Shown here piece by piece: positions 9,889 to 20,441 of a stretch of 64,000 nt of DNA (positions within the stretch are counted from its first letter, which is position 1; every line of letters begins with the position of its first letter). Source of the DNA: Dietzia lutea (GTDB taxonomy: Bacteria > Actinomycetota > Actinomycetes > Mycobacteriales > Mycobacteriaceae). The notes below the pieces were generated by a model, which saw only the letters and a list, made by a program, of their open reading frames with translations, was not told the origin of the DNA and ran no database searches. The stretch covers positions 2,535,001 through 2,599,000 of the forward strand of contig NZ_CP015449.1 in the NCBI RefSeq assembly GCF_003096075.1, in the 5' to 3' direction. The translations under genes and the position numbers were made by a program.

Positions 9889-11070
9889 TCAGTAGCTCTT
9901 CGGCAGCCCGAGCGAGTGCTGCGCCACGTAGTTGAGGATCATCTCCCGGCTCACCGGCGCGATGCGGGGCAGCCGGGACGCGGCGAGCATCCCCGCCAGG
10001 CCGTACTCGACCGACAGTCCGTTGCCGCCGAGGGTCTGGATGGCCTGGTCGACCGAGCGGGCCGAGACCTCTCCGGAGGCGTACTTGGCCATGTTCGCGG
10101 CCTCCCCGGCGAGGTCGTCGCGGCCGGCGTCGACCAGGGCGGCGGCCTTGCGCATCATCAGCCGCGCGAGTTCGAGCTCGATCTTGCACTGCGCGAGTGG
10201 ATGGGCGACGCCCTGGTGTGCGCCGATGGGGGTCTTCCACACGGCGCGCTCGTTGGCGTACTTCGTGGCCCGGTCCAGGGCGAAGCGCGCGGTGCCGCAC
10301 GCCATCCCGGAGGCCATGATGCGCTCGGGGTTGAGGCCGGCGAACAGCATGAGCAGGGCGGTGTCGCCGTCGCCGATGAGCGCCTCGGCGGGCACGCGGA
10401 CGTCGTCGAAGTACAGCTGGAACTGCCGCTCGGGAGTGCGGACCTCGGTGGGGATGTGCGTCCGCTCGAGGCCGGGCGCGTCGGTGGGGACCATGAACAA
10501 CGCCGGTTCGAGCCGACCGGAGGTGGAACCCTCGAGACGCGCCACGACGAGGATCGCGTCGGCCTGGTCGACGCCCGAGATGTACGTCTTCTGGCCGGAG
10601 ATGAGGAAGTCCGAGCCGTCGCGACGGGCGGTCGTGGTGATGGCGTGCGAGTTGGACCCGGCGTCGGGCTCGGTGATCGCGAACGAGGTGATGGTCTCCC
10701 CCGACGCGATGCCGGGCAGCCAGCGCTTCTTCTGCGCCTCGGTGCCGAACCGCGAGATGATGGTGCCGTTGATCGCGGGCGAGACCACCATCATGAGCAG
10801 CCCGGCGCCGGCGGCGGAGAGCTCCTCCTCGACGATCGCGAGCTCGGTCATCCCGGCGCCGCCACCGCCGTACTCCTCGGGCAGGTTCACGCCGAGCAGG
10901 CCGAGCTTCCCGGCCTCGGTCCACAGCTCGTCGGTGGTCTCGCCCGCGTCGGACTTGGATCGCATGTACTCGAGCCCGTATCGGCAGCCCAGGTCGTAGG
11001 CGACCTTCCGGAGCTGGGCCTGCTCGTCGGTGTCGATCACAGGGTTGGGGATCGGTGAGATGTCGGTCAT
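9889..11070 (-). CDS. fadE12: Acyl-CoA dehydrogenase (FadE12-like)
   Basis: FAD-dependent alpha,beta-dehydrogenase of 393 residues. Start ATG 11070 (MTDISPIPNPVIDTDEQAQL) has CAGGAGTG upstream, 5 nt after the accA2 stop. Signature segments: FAITEPDAGSNSHAITT (flavin/substrate region), SGQKTYISG, and QTLGGNGLSVEYGLAG near the C-terminus, where the catalytic base normally lies. Together with the carboxylase and hydratase it would oxidise a branched acyl-CoA such as isovaleryl- or citronellyl-CoA. The substrate is not readable from sequence. Confidence 0.88.
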   Translation of the reverse strand: MTDISPIPNPVIDTDEQAQLRKVAYDLGCRYGLEYMRSKSDAGETTDELWTEAGKLGLLGVNLPEEYGGGGAGMTELAIVEEELSAAGAGLLMMVVSPAINGTIISRFGTEAQKKRWLPGIASGETITSFAITEPDAGSNSHAITTTARRDGSDFLISGQKTYISGVDQADAILVVARLEGSTSGRLEPALFMVPTDAPGLERTHIPTEVRTPERQFQLYFDDVRVPAEALIGDGDTALLMLFAGLNPERIMASGMACGTARFALDRATKYANERAVWKTPIGAHQGVAHPLAQCKIELELARLMMRKAAALVDAGRDDLAGEAANMAKYASGEVSARSVDQAIQTLGGNGLSVEYGLAGMLAASRLPRIAPVSREMILNYVAQHSLGLPKSY

Positions 11071-11075
11071 CGCGG

Positions 11076-13157
<2,082 letters not shown>

Positions 13158-13168
13158 GGTCTCGTTCC

Positions 13169-14767
13169 TCACATCCGGAAGACGCCGAAGCGGTCGGTTC
13201 CGGCGACCTCTCCGGAGTGGATCGCGGACAGGCTGAGGCCCAGCACCGTCCGGGTGTCGCGGGGGTCGATGACGCCGTCGTCGTAGAGCATCCCGGACAG
13301 GAACGCCGGCAACGACTCCTTCTCGATCTGGTCGGCGATGGCCGCCTTGAGCCCCTCGACGGTCTCGGGGTCCATCTCCTCCCCACGGGCGGCCGACGCG
13401 GCGGCCGCCACCGACGTGACGACGTCGGCGAGCTGCTGGCCGCCCATGACCGCGGACTTGGCGCTGGGCCAGGAGTAGAGGAACCGCGGGTCGAAGGCGC
13501 GGCCGCACATCCCGTAGTGGCCGGCGCCGTAGGACGCGGCCGTGATGAGCGACAGGTGCGGGACCTCGGAGTTGGAGACCGCGTTGATCATCATGGCGCC
13601 GTGCTTGATGATGCCGCCGCGCTCGTATTCCGAGCCGACCATGTAGCCGGTGGTGTTGTGCATGAACAGCAGCGGGGTGTCGTAGCGGTTGGCCAGTTCG
13701 ATGAACTGCGTGGCCTTCTGTGCCTCCTCGCTGAAGAGCACGCCGCGGGCGTTGGCGATGATGCCGATCGGGTAGCCGTGGATCTCGGCCCACCCGGTGC
13801 ACAGGCTCGCGCCGTAGAGGGGTTTGAACTCGTCGAAGTCCGAGCCGTCCACGATGCGGGCGATGATCTCGCGCGGGTCGAAGGGGATCTTGAGATCGTC
13901 GGGCACGATCCCCAGGAGCTCGTCGGCGTTATACAGCGGCTCGATCACGTCGGTGCGCGGTGCGCGCCCGGCCTTGGACCAGTTGAGGCGGCGGACGATG
14001 CCGCGGGTGATGCGCGCGGCGTCGGACTCGTCGACGGCGAGGTGGTCGGCCAGCCCGGAGACCCGCGCGTGCATGTCGGCGCCGCCGAGCGTCTCCTCGT
14101 CGGCGATCTCCCCGGTCGCGGCCTTGACCAGTGGGGGTCCGGCCAGGAAGACCTTGGACCGCTCCTCGATCATGACGACGTGATCGCTCATGCCGGGCAC
14201 GTAGGCGCCGCCGGCGGTGGAGTTGCCGTACACGACGGCGATGGTGGGGATGCCGGCCTTGGACAGGCGGGTCAGGTCGCGGAAGAGGCCACCGCCCGGG
14301 ACGAAGACCTCCTTCTGCGTGGGCAGGTCTGCGCCGCCGGACTCGACGAGGCTGATGACCGGGAGCCGGTTCTTCATGGCGACGTCGTTGAGTCGGAGGA
14401 TCTTGCGCAGCGTCCAGGGGTTGGAGGTGCCGCCCTTGACCGTGGGGTCGTTGGCGATGAGCAGGCACTCGACACCGGAGACGACCCCGATGCCGGCGAC
14501 CACGGAGGCGCCGGTCTGGAAGTCCGAGCCCCACGCGGCGAGCGCGCACAGTTCGAGGAAGGGCGACTCGCGGTCGAGGATCATGTCGATCCGCTCGCGC
14601 GCGGTGAACTTGCCGCGCTCGCGGTGGCGGGCGACCTTGCGCTCGCCGCCGCCGGCCAGCGCCGGTTCGAGGTCGGTGGCGAGCTGGTCCAGCTTGCCCT
14701 CCATGGCCTCTCTCGCTGCGCCGAACTCGGCGCTCGTGGTGTCCAGTGTGGACCGCAGGATCGTCAT
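13169..14767 (-). CDS. accD2: Acyl-CoA carboxylase beta subunit (carboxyltransferase)
   Basis: 532-residue carboxyltransferase that moves CO2 from carboxybiotin to an acyl-CoA. Typical segments: RHRERGKFTARERID, NDPTVKGGTSNPWTLRKILR, YGNSTAGGAYVPGMSD, FMHNTTGYMVGSEYE and SYGAGHYGMCGRAFDPRF. These resemble methylcrotonyl-CoA carboxylase subunits more than propionyl-CoA carboxylase. The ATG at 14767 overlaps the fadE13 stop by 4 nt (ATGA). The open frame continues upstream inside fadE13 but that part is a shadow. Confidence 0.93.
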   Translation of the reverse strand: MTILRSTLDTTSAEFGAAREAMEGKLDQLATDLEPALAGGGERKVARHRERGKFTARERIDMILDRESPFLELCALAAWGSDFQTGASVVAGIGVVSGVECLLIANDPTVKGGTSNPWTLRKILRLNDVAMKNRLPVISLVESGGADLPTQKEVFVPGGGLFRDLTRLSKAGIPTIAVVYGNSTAGGAYVPGMSDHVVMIEERSKVFLAGPPLVKAATGEIADEETLGGADMHARVSGLADHLAVDESDAARITRGIVRRLNWSKAGRAPRTDVIEPLYNADELLGIVPDDLKIPFDPREIIARIVDGSDFDEFKPLYGASLCTGWAEIHGYPIGIIANARGVLFSEEAQKATQFIELANRYDTPLLFMHNTTGYMVGSEYERGGIIKHGAMMINAVSNSEVPHLSLITAASYGAGHYGMCGRAFDPRFLYSWPSAKSAVMGGQQLADVVTSVAAAASAARGEEMDPETVEGLKAAIADQIEKESLPAFLSGMLYDDGVIDPRDTRTVLGLSLSAIHSGEVAGTDRFGVFRM

Positions 14768-16014
14768 GCCGTGTACCCCAAACGTCGTCCGGCGAGGGTG
14801 GTCAGGATCTCGGTGGTGCCGCCGCCGATGCCGAGGAGTCGGACGTCGCGGTACTGGCGGCTCACCTCGGACTCGGCCATGAAGCCGAGACCTCCGAAGA
14901 GCTGCACCGCCTGGTTGGCGACCCATTCGGCACACTCGACGGCGGTGTTCTTGGCGAAGCAGACCTCGGCGATGGCGTCGTGCCCGGCGACGGCGAGGTC
15001 GGCGCAGCGGTGCGTGTACGTGCGGGCCACGTCGACGCGACGGGCCATCTCGGTGACCGTGTTCTGCACGGCCTGGCGCGACAGCAGCGGGCGCCCGAAG
15101 GTCTCGCGCTCGCGGACCCAGGCCAGGGTGAGGTCGAGGCAGCGCTGGGCGTGCGAGTAACCCTGGGCGGCCAGCGCGATCCGCTCGCCCACGAAGCCGA
15201 TGGCGATCTGCGCGAACCCGTCGTTCTCCGCGCCGACGAGGTTCTCGACCGGCACCCGGCAGTCGGTGAAGGTCAGCTCCGCGGTGTCCGAGGCGCGCCA
15301 GCCCAGCTTCTCCAGCGGGGCCGAGCGATGGAACCCCGGGGTGTCGGTGGGGATCACCAGGAGGCTGACGCCGGACGCATCGGGTAGGCCCTCGCCGCCG
15401 GTGCGGACCGCGGTGACGACGAAGTCGGCGCGGGTTCCTGAGGTGATGTACGTCTTGGCGCCGTTCACGACGTAGTGGTCGCCGTCCCGCCGGGCACTGG
15501 TGGTCAGGTGCCCGACGTCCGAACCCCCGCCGGGCTCGGTGATGGCCAGGGAGCCGATCATCTCGCCGGCCAGCGTGGGGCGGACCCACCGGTCGATCTG
15601 GTCGGGGCGTCCGGACTGGGCGAGGTGGGGGGTGGCGATGCCGCAGGTGAACAGGGAGGCGAAGACCCCGCCGGACACGCCGGCCTCGTGGAGGGCCTCG
15701 CACACGATGAGGGAGTCGCGCATGTCTCCCCCGCCGCCACCGACCTCCTCGGGGAACGACACGCCGAGCAGGCCGAGATCCCCGGCCGCGCGGTGCAGGT
15801 CGCGGGGGATCGCTCCGGCGGCCTCCCACTCGTCCTGGTGCGGCAGGATCTCGCGCTCGGCGAAGCGGGTCGTGGTCTCGCGCAGGGCGAGACGTTCGTC
15901 GGTGTACCAGGGGTCCCCGGGTACATGGGGTGGGACGGTGGGGGCTGTACTGCGTGGGACGGTGGGGGCGGTACGGCGTGGGACGGTGGGGGCGGTACGG
16001 CGTGGGATGGTCAC
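14764..16014 (-). CDS. fadE13: Acyl-CoA dehydrogenase (FadE13-like)
   Basis: 416-residue acyl-CoA dehydrogenase. Motifs: LAITEPGGGSDVGHLTT, NGAKTYITSG, and the C-terminal QLFGGLGFMAESEVSRQYRD with GIGGGTTEI. The GTG at 16014 overlaps the AtuA-like stop (GTGA). Residues 2-28 are unusual: an 8-residue unit (about RRTAPTVP) is repeated about three times, encoded by a 24-bp DNA tandem repeat, before the real dehydrogenase domain starts near GDPWYTDERLALRE. Seven-gene operon; substrate probably a branched acyl-CoA. Confidence 0.88.
   Translation of the reverse strand: MTIPRRTAPTVPRRTAPTVPRSTAPTVPPHVPGDPWYTDERLALRETTTRFAEREILPHQDEWEAAGAIPRDLHRAAGDLGLLGVSFPEEVGGGGGDMRDSLIVCEALHEAGVSGGVFASLFTCGIATPHLAQSGRPDQIDRWVRPTLAGEMIGSLAITEPGGGSDVGHLTTSARRDGDHYVVNGAKTYITSGTRADFVVTAVRTGGEGLPDASGVSLLVIPTDTPGFHRSAPLEKLGWRASDTAELTFTDCRVPVENLVGAENDGFAQIAIGFVGERIALAAQGYSHAQRCLDLTLAWVRERETFGRPLLSRQAVQNTVTEMARRVDVARTYTHRCADLAVAGHDAIAEVCFAKNTAVECAEWVANQAVQLFGGLGFMAESEVSRQYRDVRLLGIGGGTTEILTTLAGRRLGYTA
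15931..16002. repeat. 3 x 24-bp tandem repeat inside the fadE13-like gene
   Basis: Units at 15931-15954, 15955-15978 and 15979-16002. The last two are identical, the first differs at two bases, and a partial fourth begins at 16003. Length 24 keeps the reading frame, so copy number changes only alter the protein's N-terminal Pro/Thr/Arg tail. Confidence 0.9.
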
Positions 16015-17852
16015 GCGTTCTCCTCGGCGGCCGCGCGGGCGGCATCGGCGGTGGTGGGCACGGGGGCGGTGATGGAGTCGGGGATGTCGACGTGTCGGGA
16101 GCGCAGCCACTCGGCCAGGCCCTTGGCCTGCGGGTCCCAGCGGTAGCCGTGGGCGACGCCCTTGCCGAGGAGACCGTCGATGACGAAGTTCACCGCGTGC
16201 AGGCGCGGCAACTCGTAGCGCTCGATCGGCAGGTCGGCGGCCTCGGGCAGCAGGCGGCGGAGCTCGTCGACGGTGAGCGTGGCCAGCATCCAGCGGTAGG
16301 CCTGCTCGTCACCGGCCCACAGTCCGATATTGGCCGTGCCGCCCTTGTCACCCGAGCGGGCGCCGAGGACGTCGCCGAGAGGGCGACGGCGGACGGGGCC
16401 GGAGGGCGGGACGTAGGCGTCGAGCGGGGCCCCGTCGGCGCCGAGTCCGTCGGAGGCGTGGCCGTCGCCCATCTCCCCGGTCCGCGCCGGCGGCTCGATG
16501 TCGACGCGGGTGCCGTCGGGCAGCACGGCCACGTGCGGCACCTCGGTCTGCGGGAGGTAGGCGGGGATGTAGACGCCGTACGGTCCGCCGCGGCCGGGCG
16601 GCCCGCTCGGGGTGGCCCCGGGGTAGCTGGAGAGCGTCATCGCGACGGCGGCGTCGGAGAACGCCCGGCCCACCACGTCGGAGTCCGGATCCCAGGCGAC
16701 GATGGTCATCATGGCGGTCGCGGCGGCCTGGGTGTCGGCGTCGGGGTGATCGGTCCGGTGCAGACGGAAGTCGAGCTGGGCGGGTTCCCGTTCGAGGCCG
16801 GCGCGGAACTGCCGCTCGACCAGGGCGGCCTTGTCGGAGATGTCGAGGCCGGTGAGCAGGAAGGTGACCTCGTTGCGGAACCCGCCGAGGCACGTGACGG
16901 ACACCTTGGTGGCGGGCGGGGCGGGCTCGCCGACGACTCCGGAGATGCGGACGCGGTCGGTGCCCTCCTGCTCCACGACGGCGGTGTCCAGGCGGGTGAC
17001 GACGTCGGGGCCGCCGTAGCGCGCCCCCGTGACCTCGTACAGCAGCTGCGAGGTGACGGTGCCGACGGTCACGGCGCCGCCCGTGCCGGCGTGCTTGGTG
17101 ATGATCGAGGTGCCGTCGGCGGAGATCTCCGCGATCGGGAACCCGGGGGTCACCGGGTCGGCGATCTCGCCGCGGTTGAAGAAGGCGTAGTTGCCGCCGG
17201 TGGCCTGGGTGCCGCACTCGATGACGTGGCCCGCCGCCGTGGCACCGGCGAGCGCGTCGAGGCCGTCGCGGCCCCAACCGAAGTGGCTGATGGCCGGCCC
17301 CACGATGACCGAGGCGTCGGTGACGCGGCCGGTGACGACGATGTCCGCGCCCGCGTCGAGGCAGCGCGCGATCCCGAACGCACCGAGGTAGGCGTTGGCG
17401 GTGACGGGGACGCCGGCGACGGCCGGGATGTCGAGCTCGGAGACCCTGGACATGAGGTCGTCACCCTCGACGTGCGCGACGACCGGCGACAGTCCGAGAC
17501 GCGTACCCAGCTCGCGGATCGCCTCGGCCAGTCCGGCCGGGTTGAGGCCGCCCGCGTTGGCGACGATCTTCACGTTCTTCTCGAGCGCGAGCCCGAGGCA
17601 GTCCTCGAGCTGGCGGAGGAACGTCTTGGCGTAGCCGAGCTCGGCGCTCTTCAGCCGGTCCCGGCCCAGGATGAGCATGGTCAGCTCGGCCAGGTAGTCG
17701 CCGGTGAGGACGTCGAGCTCGCCGCCCTCGAGCATCTCGCGCATCGCGGAGATGCGGTCGCCGTAGAACCCCGACATGTTACCGACGCGGAGCGGAGGCA
17801 CCGTCGACTCAGGGCCGACGCGCAGCGGCGCCGACGTGGTGGATCCGGTCAT
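16011..17852 (-). CDS. AtuA-like protein (DUF1446, acyclic terpene utilisation family)
   Basis: 613 residues from the ATG at 17852 (overlaps the upstream stop, ATGA). Family segments: PLRVGNMSGFYGDR, ANAGGLNPAGL, GAFGIARCLDAGADIVVTGRVTDAS, DPVTPGFPIAEI and RSGDKGGTANIG. AtuA is required for citronellol/geraniol catabolism in Pseudomonas, but its reaction is not established. Here it sits with acyl-CoA carboxylase and dehydrogenase genes, the Rv0976c position in M. tuberculosis. A shorter paralogue lies at 20442-21899. Confidence 0.87.
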   Translation of the reverse strand: MTGSTTSAPLRVGPESTVPPLRVGNMSGFYGDRISAMREMLEGGELDVLTGDYLAELTMLILGRDRLKSAELGYAKTFLRQLEDCLGLALEKNVKIVANAGGLNPAGLAEAIRELGTRLGLSPVVAHVEGDDLMSRVSELDIPAVAGVPVTANAYLGAFGIARCLDAGADIVVTGRVTDASVIVGPAISHFGWGRDGLDALAGATAAGHVIECGTQATGGNYAFFNRGEIADPVTPGFPIAEISADGTSIITKHAGTGGAVTVGTVTSQLLYEVTGARYGGPDVVTRLDTAVVEQEGTDRVRISGVVGEPAPPATKVSVTCLGGFRNEVTFLLTGLDISDKAALVERQFRAGLEREPAQLDFRLHRTDHPDADTQAAATAMMTIVAWDPDSDVVGRAFSDAAVAMTLSSYPGATPSGPPGRGGPYGVYIPAYLPQTEVPHVAVLPDGTRVDIEPPARTGEMGDGHASDGLGADGAPLDAYVPPSGPVRRRPLGDVLGARSGDKGGTANIGLWAGDEQAYRWMLATLTVDELRRLLPEAADLPIERYELPRLHAVNFVIDGLLGKGVAHGYRWDPQAKGLAEWLRSRHVDIPDSITAPVPTTADAARAAAEENA

Positions 17853-18667
17853 GCCCGCTCTCCCTTCTCGCGGCCGCCGCCGGGGAGGCCGGCGAATGCC
17901 TGGGCGATGCGCAGCCACTTCTCGGCGTCGGCGCCGACCGCCTCGAGGGCGGTGTCCTCGCGGTGGACGCGCTGGGTGACCAGCAGGCAGAAGTCGAGGA
18001 TCGGCCCGGTGACGCGCTGCTCGGCGTCGGCGGGACCGAACTCGACGACGGCGCCGTCGGCCTGCGTGAGCGCGACATACACCTCGGAGGCGGGGGCCTC
18101 GAGGCCGTTCATCATGTACGCGAAGGCGCGGGTCTTCCATCCCAGCCGGGCGACGTGCGGGAGGGCTCCCACGAACGCCGGGTCGGAGTCGACCGGGACG
18201 CCGAGCGCGTCGGCCACGTCGACCCCGTGGGCCCAGGTCTCCATGATCCGCGCGGTGGTCATCGACTTGGGACGCATCGGCGGCCCGAACCACGGGATCT
18301 TCTCCCCCGGGTCCGCGGTCTCGAGAGCGTCGGCGAGCTCACCGCGGGCCCGACGCCAGCGCGCGAGGACCTCGTCGCGGCCGGTGGCCGCGATCTCGGC
18401 GGCGCCGACGTCGACGAACCCGGTCGGGTCGGCCTCGGCCTTCTCGACGACCGACCGGAAGGCGTCCGCGTCGCGGATGGCGGTGACCGAGACCTCGTCG
18501 GTCCAGGCCAGGTGGGCGATCTGCATGCCGACGTCCCAGCCCGCGGCCGGGGTGTCGGTGTTCCAGCCGTCGACGCCGGCGGCCTCGACGAGCTCATCCA
18601 GTCGGGCGTTGAGCGCGGCGAGGGCCGCGTGCGGATCCTCTGTGACGGAGATCTCGGGGTTCGTCAT
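17849..18667 (-). CDS. DinB/MDMPI-like protein (TIGR03084-type putative metal-binding protein)
   Basis: 272 residues from the ATG at 18667. The helical-bundle pattern is visible: WDVGMQIAHLAWTDE carries a conserved His, and RIMETWAHGVDVADALG a second, as in DinB/mycothiol-dependent enzymes. It is the first gene of the carboxylase operon; its stop overlaps the AtuA-like start by 4 nt. I cannot assign a reaction. No clear Shine-Dalgarno precedes the ATG, so the start is less certain; an upstream in-frame extension of 34 codons would run through the putative operator and is unlikely. Confidence 0.75.
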   Translation of the reverse strand: MTNPEISVTEDPHAALAALNARLDELVEAAGVDGWNTDTPAAGWDVGMQIAHLAWTDEVSVTAIRDADAFRSVVEKAEADPTGFVDVGAAEIAATGRDEVLARWRRARGELADALETADPGEKIPWFGPPMRPKSMTTARIMETWAHGVDVADALGVPVDSDPAFVGALPHVARLGWKTRAFAYMMNGLEAPASEVYVALTQADGAVVEFGPADAEQRVTGPILDFCLLVTQRVHREDTALEAVGADAEKWLRIAQAFAGLPGGGREKGERA

Positions 18668-18694
18668 GTGATCACGATGACATCGCTCCACGAA

Positions 18695-18720
18695 AAAAGC
18701 AAGCGTGATTGTTTGCTTTT
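18695..18720. promoter_or_regulatory. Candidate operator in the divergent promoter region
   Basis: AAAAGCAA (18695-18702) and TTGCTTTT (18713-18720) form an 8-bp inverted repeat with 10-nt spacer. It is an AT-rich island in very GC-rich DNA, lying between the divergent carboxylase operon (starting 18667) and the acyl-CoA ligase (starting 18809). The form fits a TetR/FadR-type site, but no regulator is encoded next to it. Confidence 0.6.
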
Positions 18721-18808
18721 CGGCCGGGCCTCCGCCAGCCTGGCATACGGTGATGAGCGTCACAGTCACGCCTATCCCTCACCCCTCCCCCGAGCCCCTG
18801 GAGACAAC

Positions 18809-20416
18809 GTGCGACTCGACCCCGCCGGCATCGACCCGACCGACCACGCCCTCGCCCGCCGCTGCTCCGTGGGGGACATCCCCACCCGTGCGGCCGCCAC
18901 GTTCTCTCACCGCACCGCCCTCACCGACGAGACCGGTTCGTGGACGTATCTCGAGCTCGAGTCCGCCGCCAACCGTTTCGCGCACGGGCTGTTCGAGCAC
19001 GGCATCCGCGAGTCCGAACCGGTCGCGATCCTCTCCCCGAACTGCAGGGAGTTCGTCGCCACCTACTTCGGGACCGCCAAGGCCGGGATGGTCTCGCTGC
19101 CCGTCAATCTGCTGTCCGGGCTCGAGAACATCGCACACGCCCTGACCGACTCGGGGACGCGCATCGTCGTCGTCCACGGCTCCCTCGTGGAGCTCGTCCT
19201 CGGAGCGACCGCCGCCATCCCCGGCGTCGAGACCCTCGTCGTCGTCGGCGGGGTCCCGGACGGACTCGAGGCCGCGCCCGACGGACCCACGCTTATCGGC
19301 TGGGACGACCTGCTGGCCGACGACGACTCCAACCCGGACACCGTGATCGCGGACCGCCAGGTCGTGCAGTGCCTCTACTCGTCCGGGACCACCTCCCGCC
19401 CCAAGGGTGTCCTCACGTCCCACCTCGCGGTGACCGTCGCCGCCCTGGGCAACGGCGCGGTGTTCGGCCTGAACTGGGGCGCGGAACCGTCGGTCACCGT
19501 GTGCCCCCTCCCCCTGTTCCACACCGCCGGCCTCAACGGCGTCCTGTTGTCCGCGGTGACCATGGGCGCGACGGTCCACCTGCTGCCGGGGTTCGACCCC
19601 GTCGGGTACGCCGACACCGTCGCCCGCGTCCGCGCCACGCACCTCGTGGGCCTGCCCCTCATGCTGGAGGCGCTCGCCGACGGCACCGACCGGGGACTCG
19701 ACCTCTCCTCGGTCCGGTTCCTCCTCTACGCCATGGCCCCGATGTCGGAGGAGATGCGCCGACGCCTCGAGGCAGCGCTCCCCGACGCGCGGATGGTGCT
19801 GGCCTCGGGGATGAGCGAGTGCACGCCGGCCACCGTCATGCAGTGGCCCGAACTGTGCCCGGACAAGTCCGACTCGTGGGGCTACCCCACCCCGATCGCC
19901 GAGAACCGGATCGCCGAACCCGGCTCCGACGACCTCCTGCCGCCCGGCGCCGACGGCGAGATCGTCTACCGCGGCCCGACCGTCATGGAGGGCTACTGGA
20001 ACAACCCGCAGGCCAACGCGGAGGCGTTCGTGGGCGGGCGCCTGCACTCGGGCGATCTGGGGCGCATCGACGCCGAGGGCGTGGTGTGGTTCTCCGACCG
20101 CGTCAAGGACATCGTCAAGTCCGGCGGCGAGAACGTCTCGTCGCTGCACGTCGAGCGCGTTCTCATGGACCACCCGCACGTCGCGGAGGTGGCCTGCGTC
20201 GGGCGCCCCGACCCGACGTGGGGCGAGCTGGTCGTGGCGGTGGTCGTGCCCACCGAGGGCGCCCCGGGCGAGGACGAGCTCAAGGCCTCGGTGCGGGAGT
20301 TCGGCGCCGAGCGGCTCCCCTCCTCGCACCGACCGCGCGACGTCGTGGTGGTGGACTCGATCCCCCGCACCGCGACCGGCAAGATCCGCAAGGTTGAGCT
20401 GCGCGCGCTCGCCTGA
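18809..20416 (+). CDS. Acyl-CoA synthetase (AMP-dependent ligase)
   Basis: 535-residue adenylate-forming enzyme. The P-loop YSSGTTSRPKGVLTSH, GMSECTP-type A5 motif, SGDLG and the C-terminal PRTATGKIRKVELR catalytic-lysine motif are all present. The GTG at 18809 has GGAGA 4 nt upstream; the long open frame upstream is a shadow of the divergent gene. It would activate a carboxylic acid to its CoA ester, probably feeding the divergently transcribed carboxylase/dehydrogenase operon, with which it shares a regulatory region. Substrate unknown. Confidence 0.88.
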   Translation: MRLDPAGIDPTDHALARRCSVGDIPTRAAATFSHRTALTDETGSWTYLELESAANRFAHGLFEHGIRESEPVAILSPNCREFVATYFGTAKAGMVSLPVNLLSGLENIAHALTDSGTRIVVVHGSLVELVLGATAAIPGVETLVVVGGVPDGLEAAPDGPTLIGWDDLLADDDSNPDTVIADRQVVQCLYSSGTTSRPKGVLTSHLAVTVAALGNGAVFGLNWGAEPSVTVCPLPLFHTAGLNGVLLSAVTMGATVHLLPGFDPVGYADTVARVRATHLVGLPLMLEALADGTDRGLDLSSVRFLLYAMAPMSEEMRRRLEAALPDARMVLASGMSECTPATVMQWPELCPDKSDSWGYPTPIAENRIAEPGSDDLLPPGADGEIVYRGPTVMEGYWNNPQANAEAFVGGRLHSGDLGRIDAEGVVWFSDRVKDIVKSGGENVSSLHVERVLMDHPHVAEVACVGRPDPTWGELVVAVVVPTEGAPGEDELKASVREFGAERLPSSHRPRDVVVVDSIPRTATGKIRKVELRALA

Positions 20417-20441
20417 CGGCCGGCGCGGGCGGCGTCGGTTC

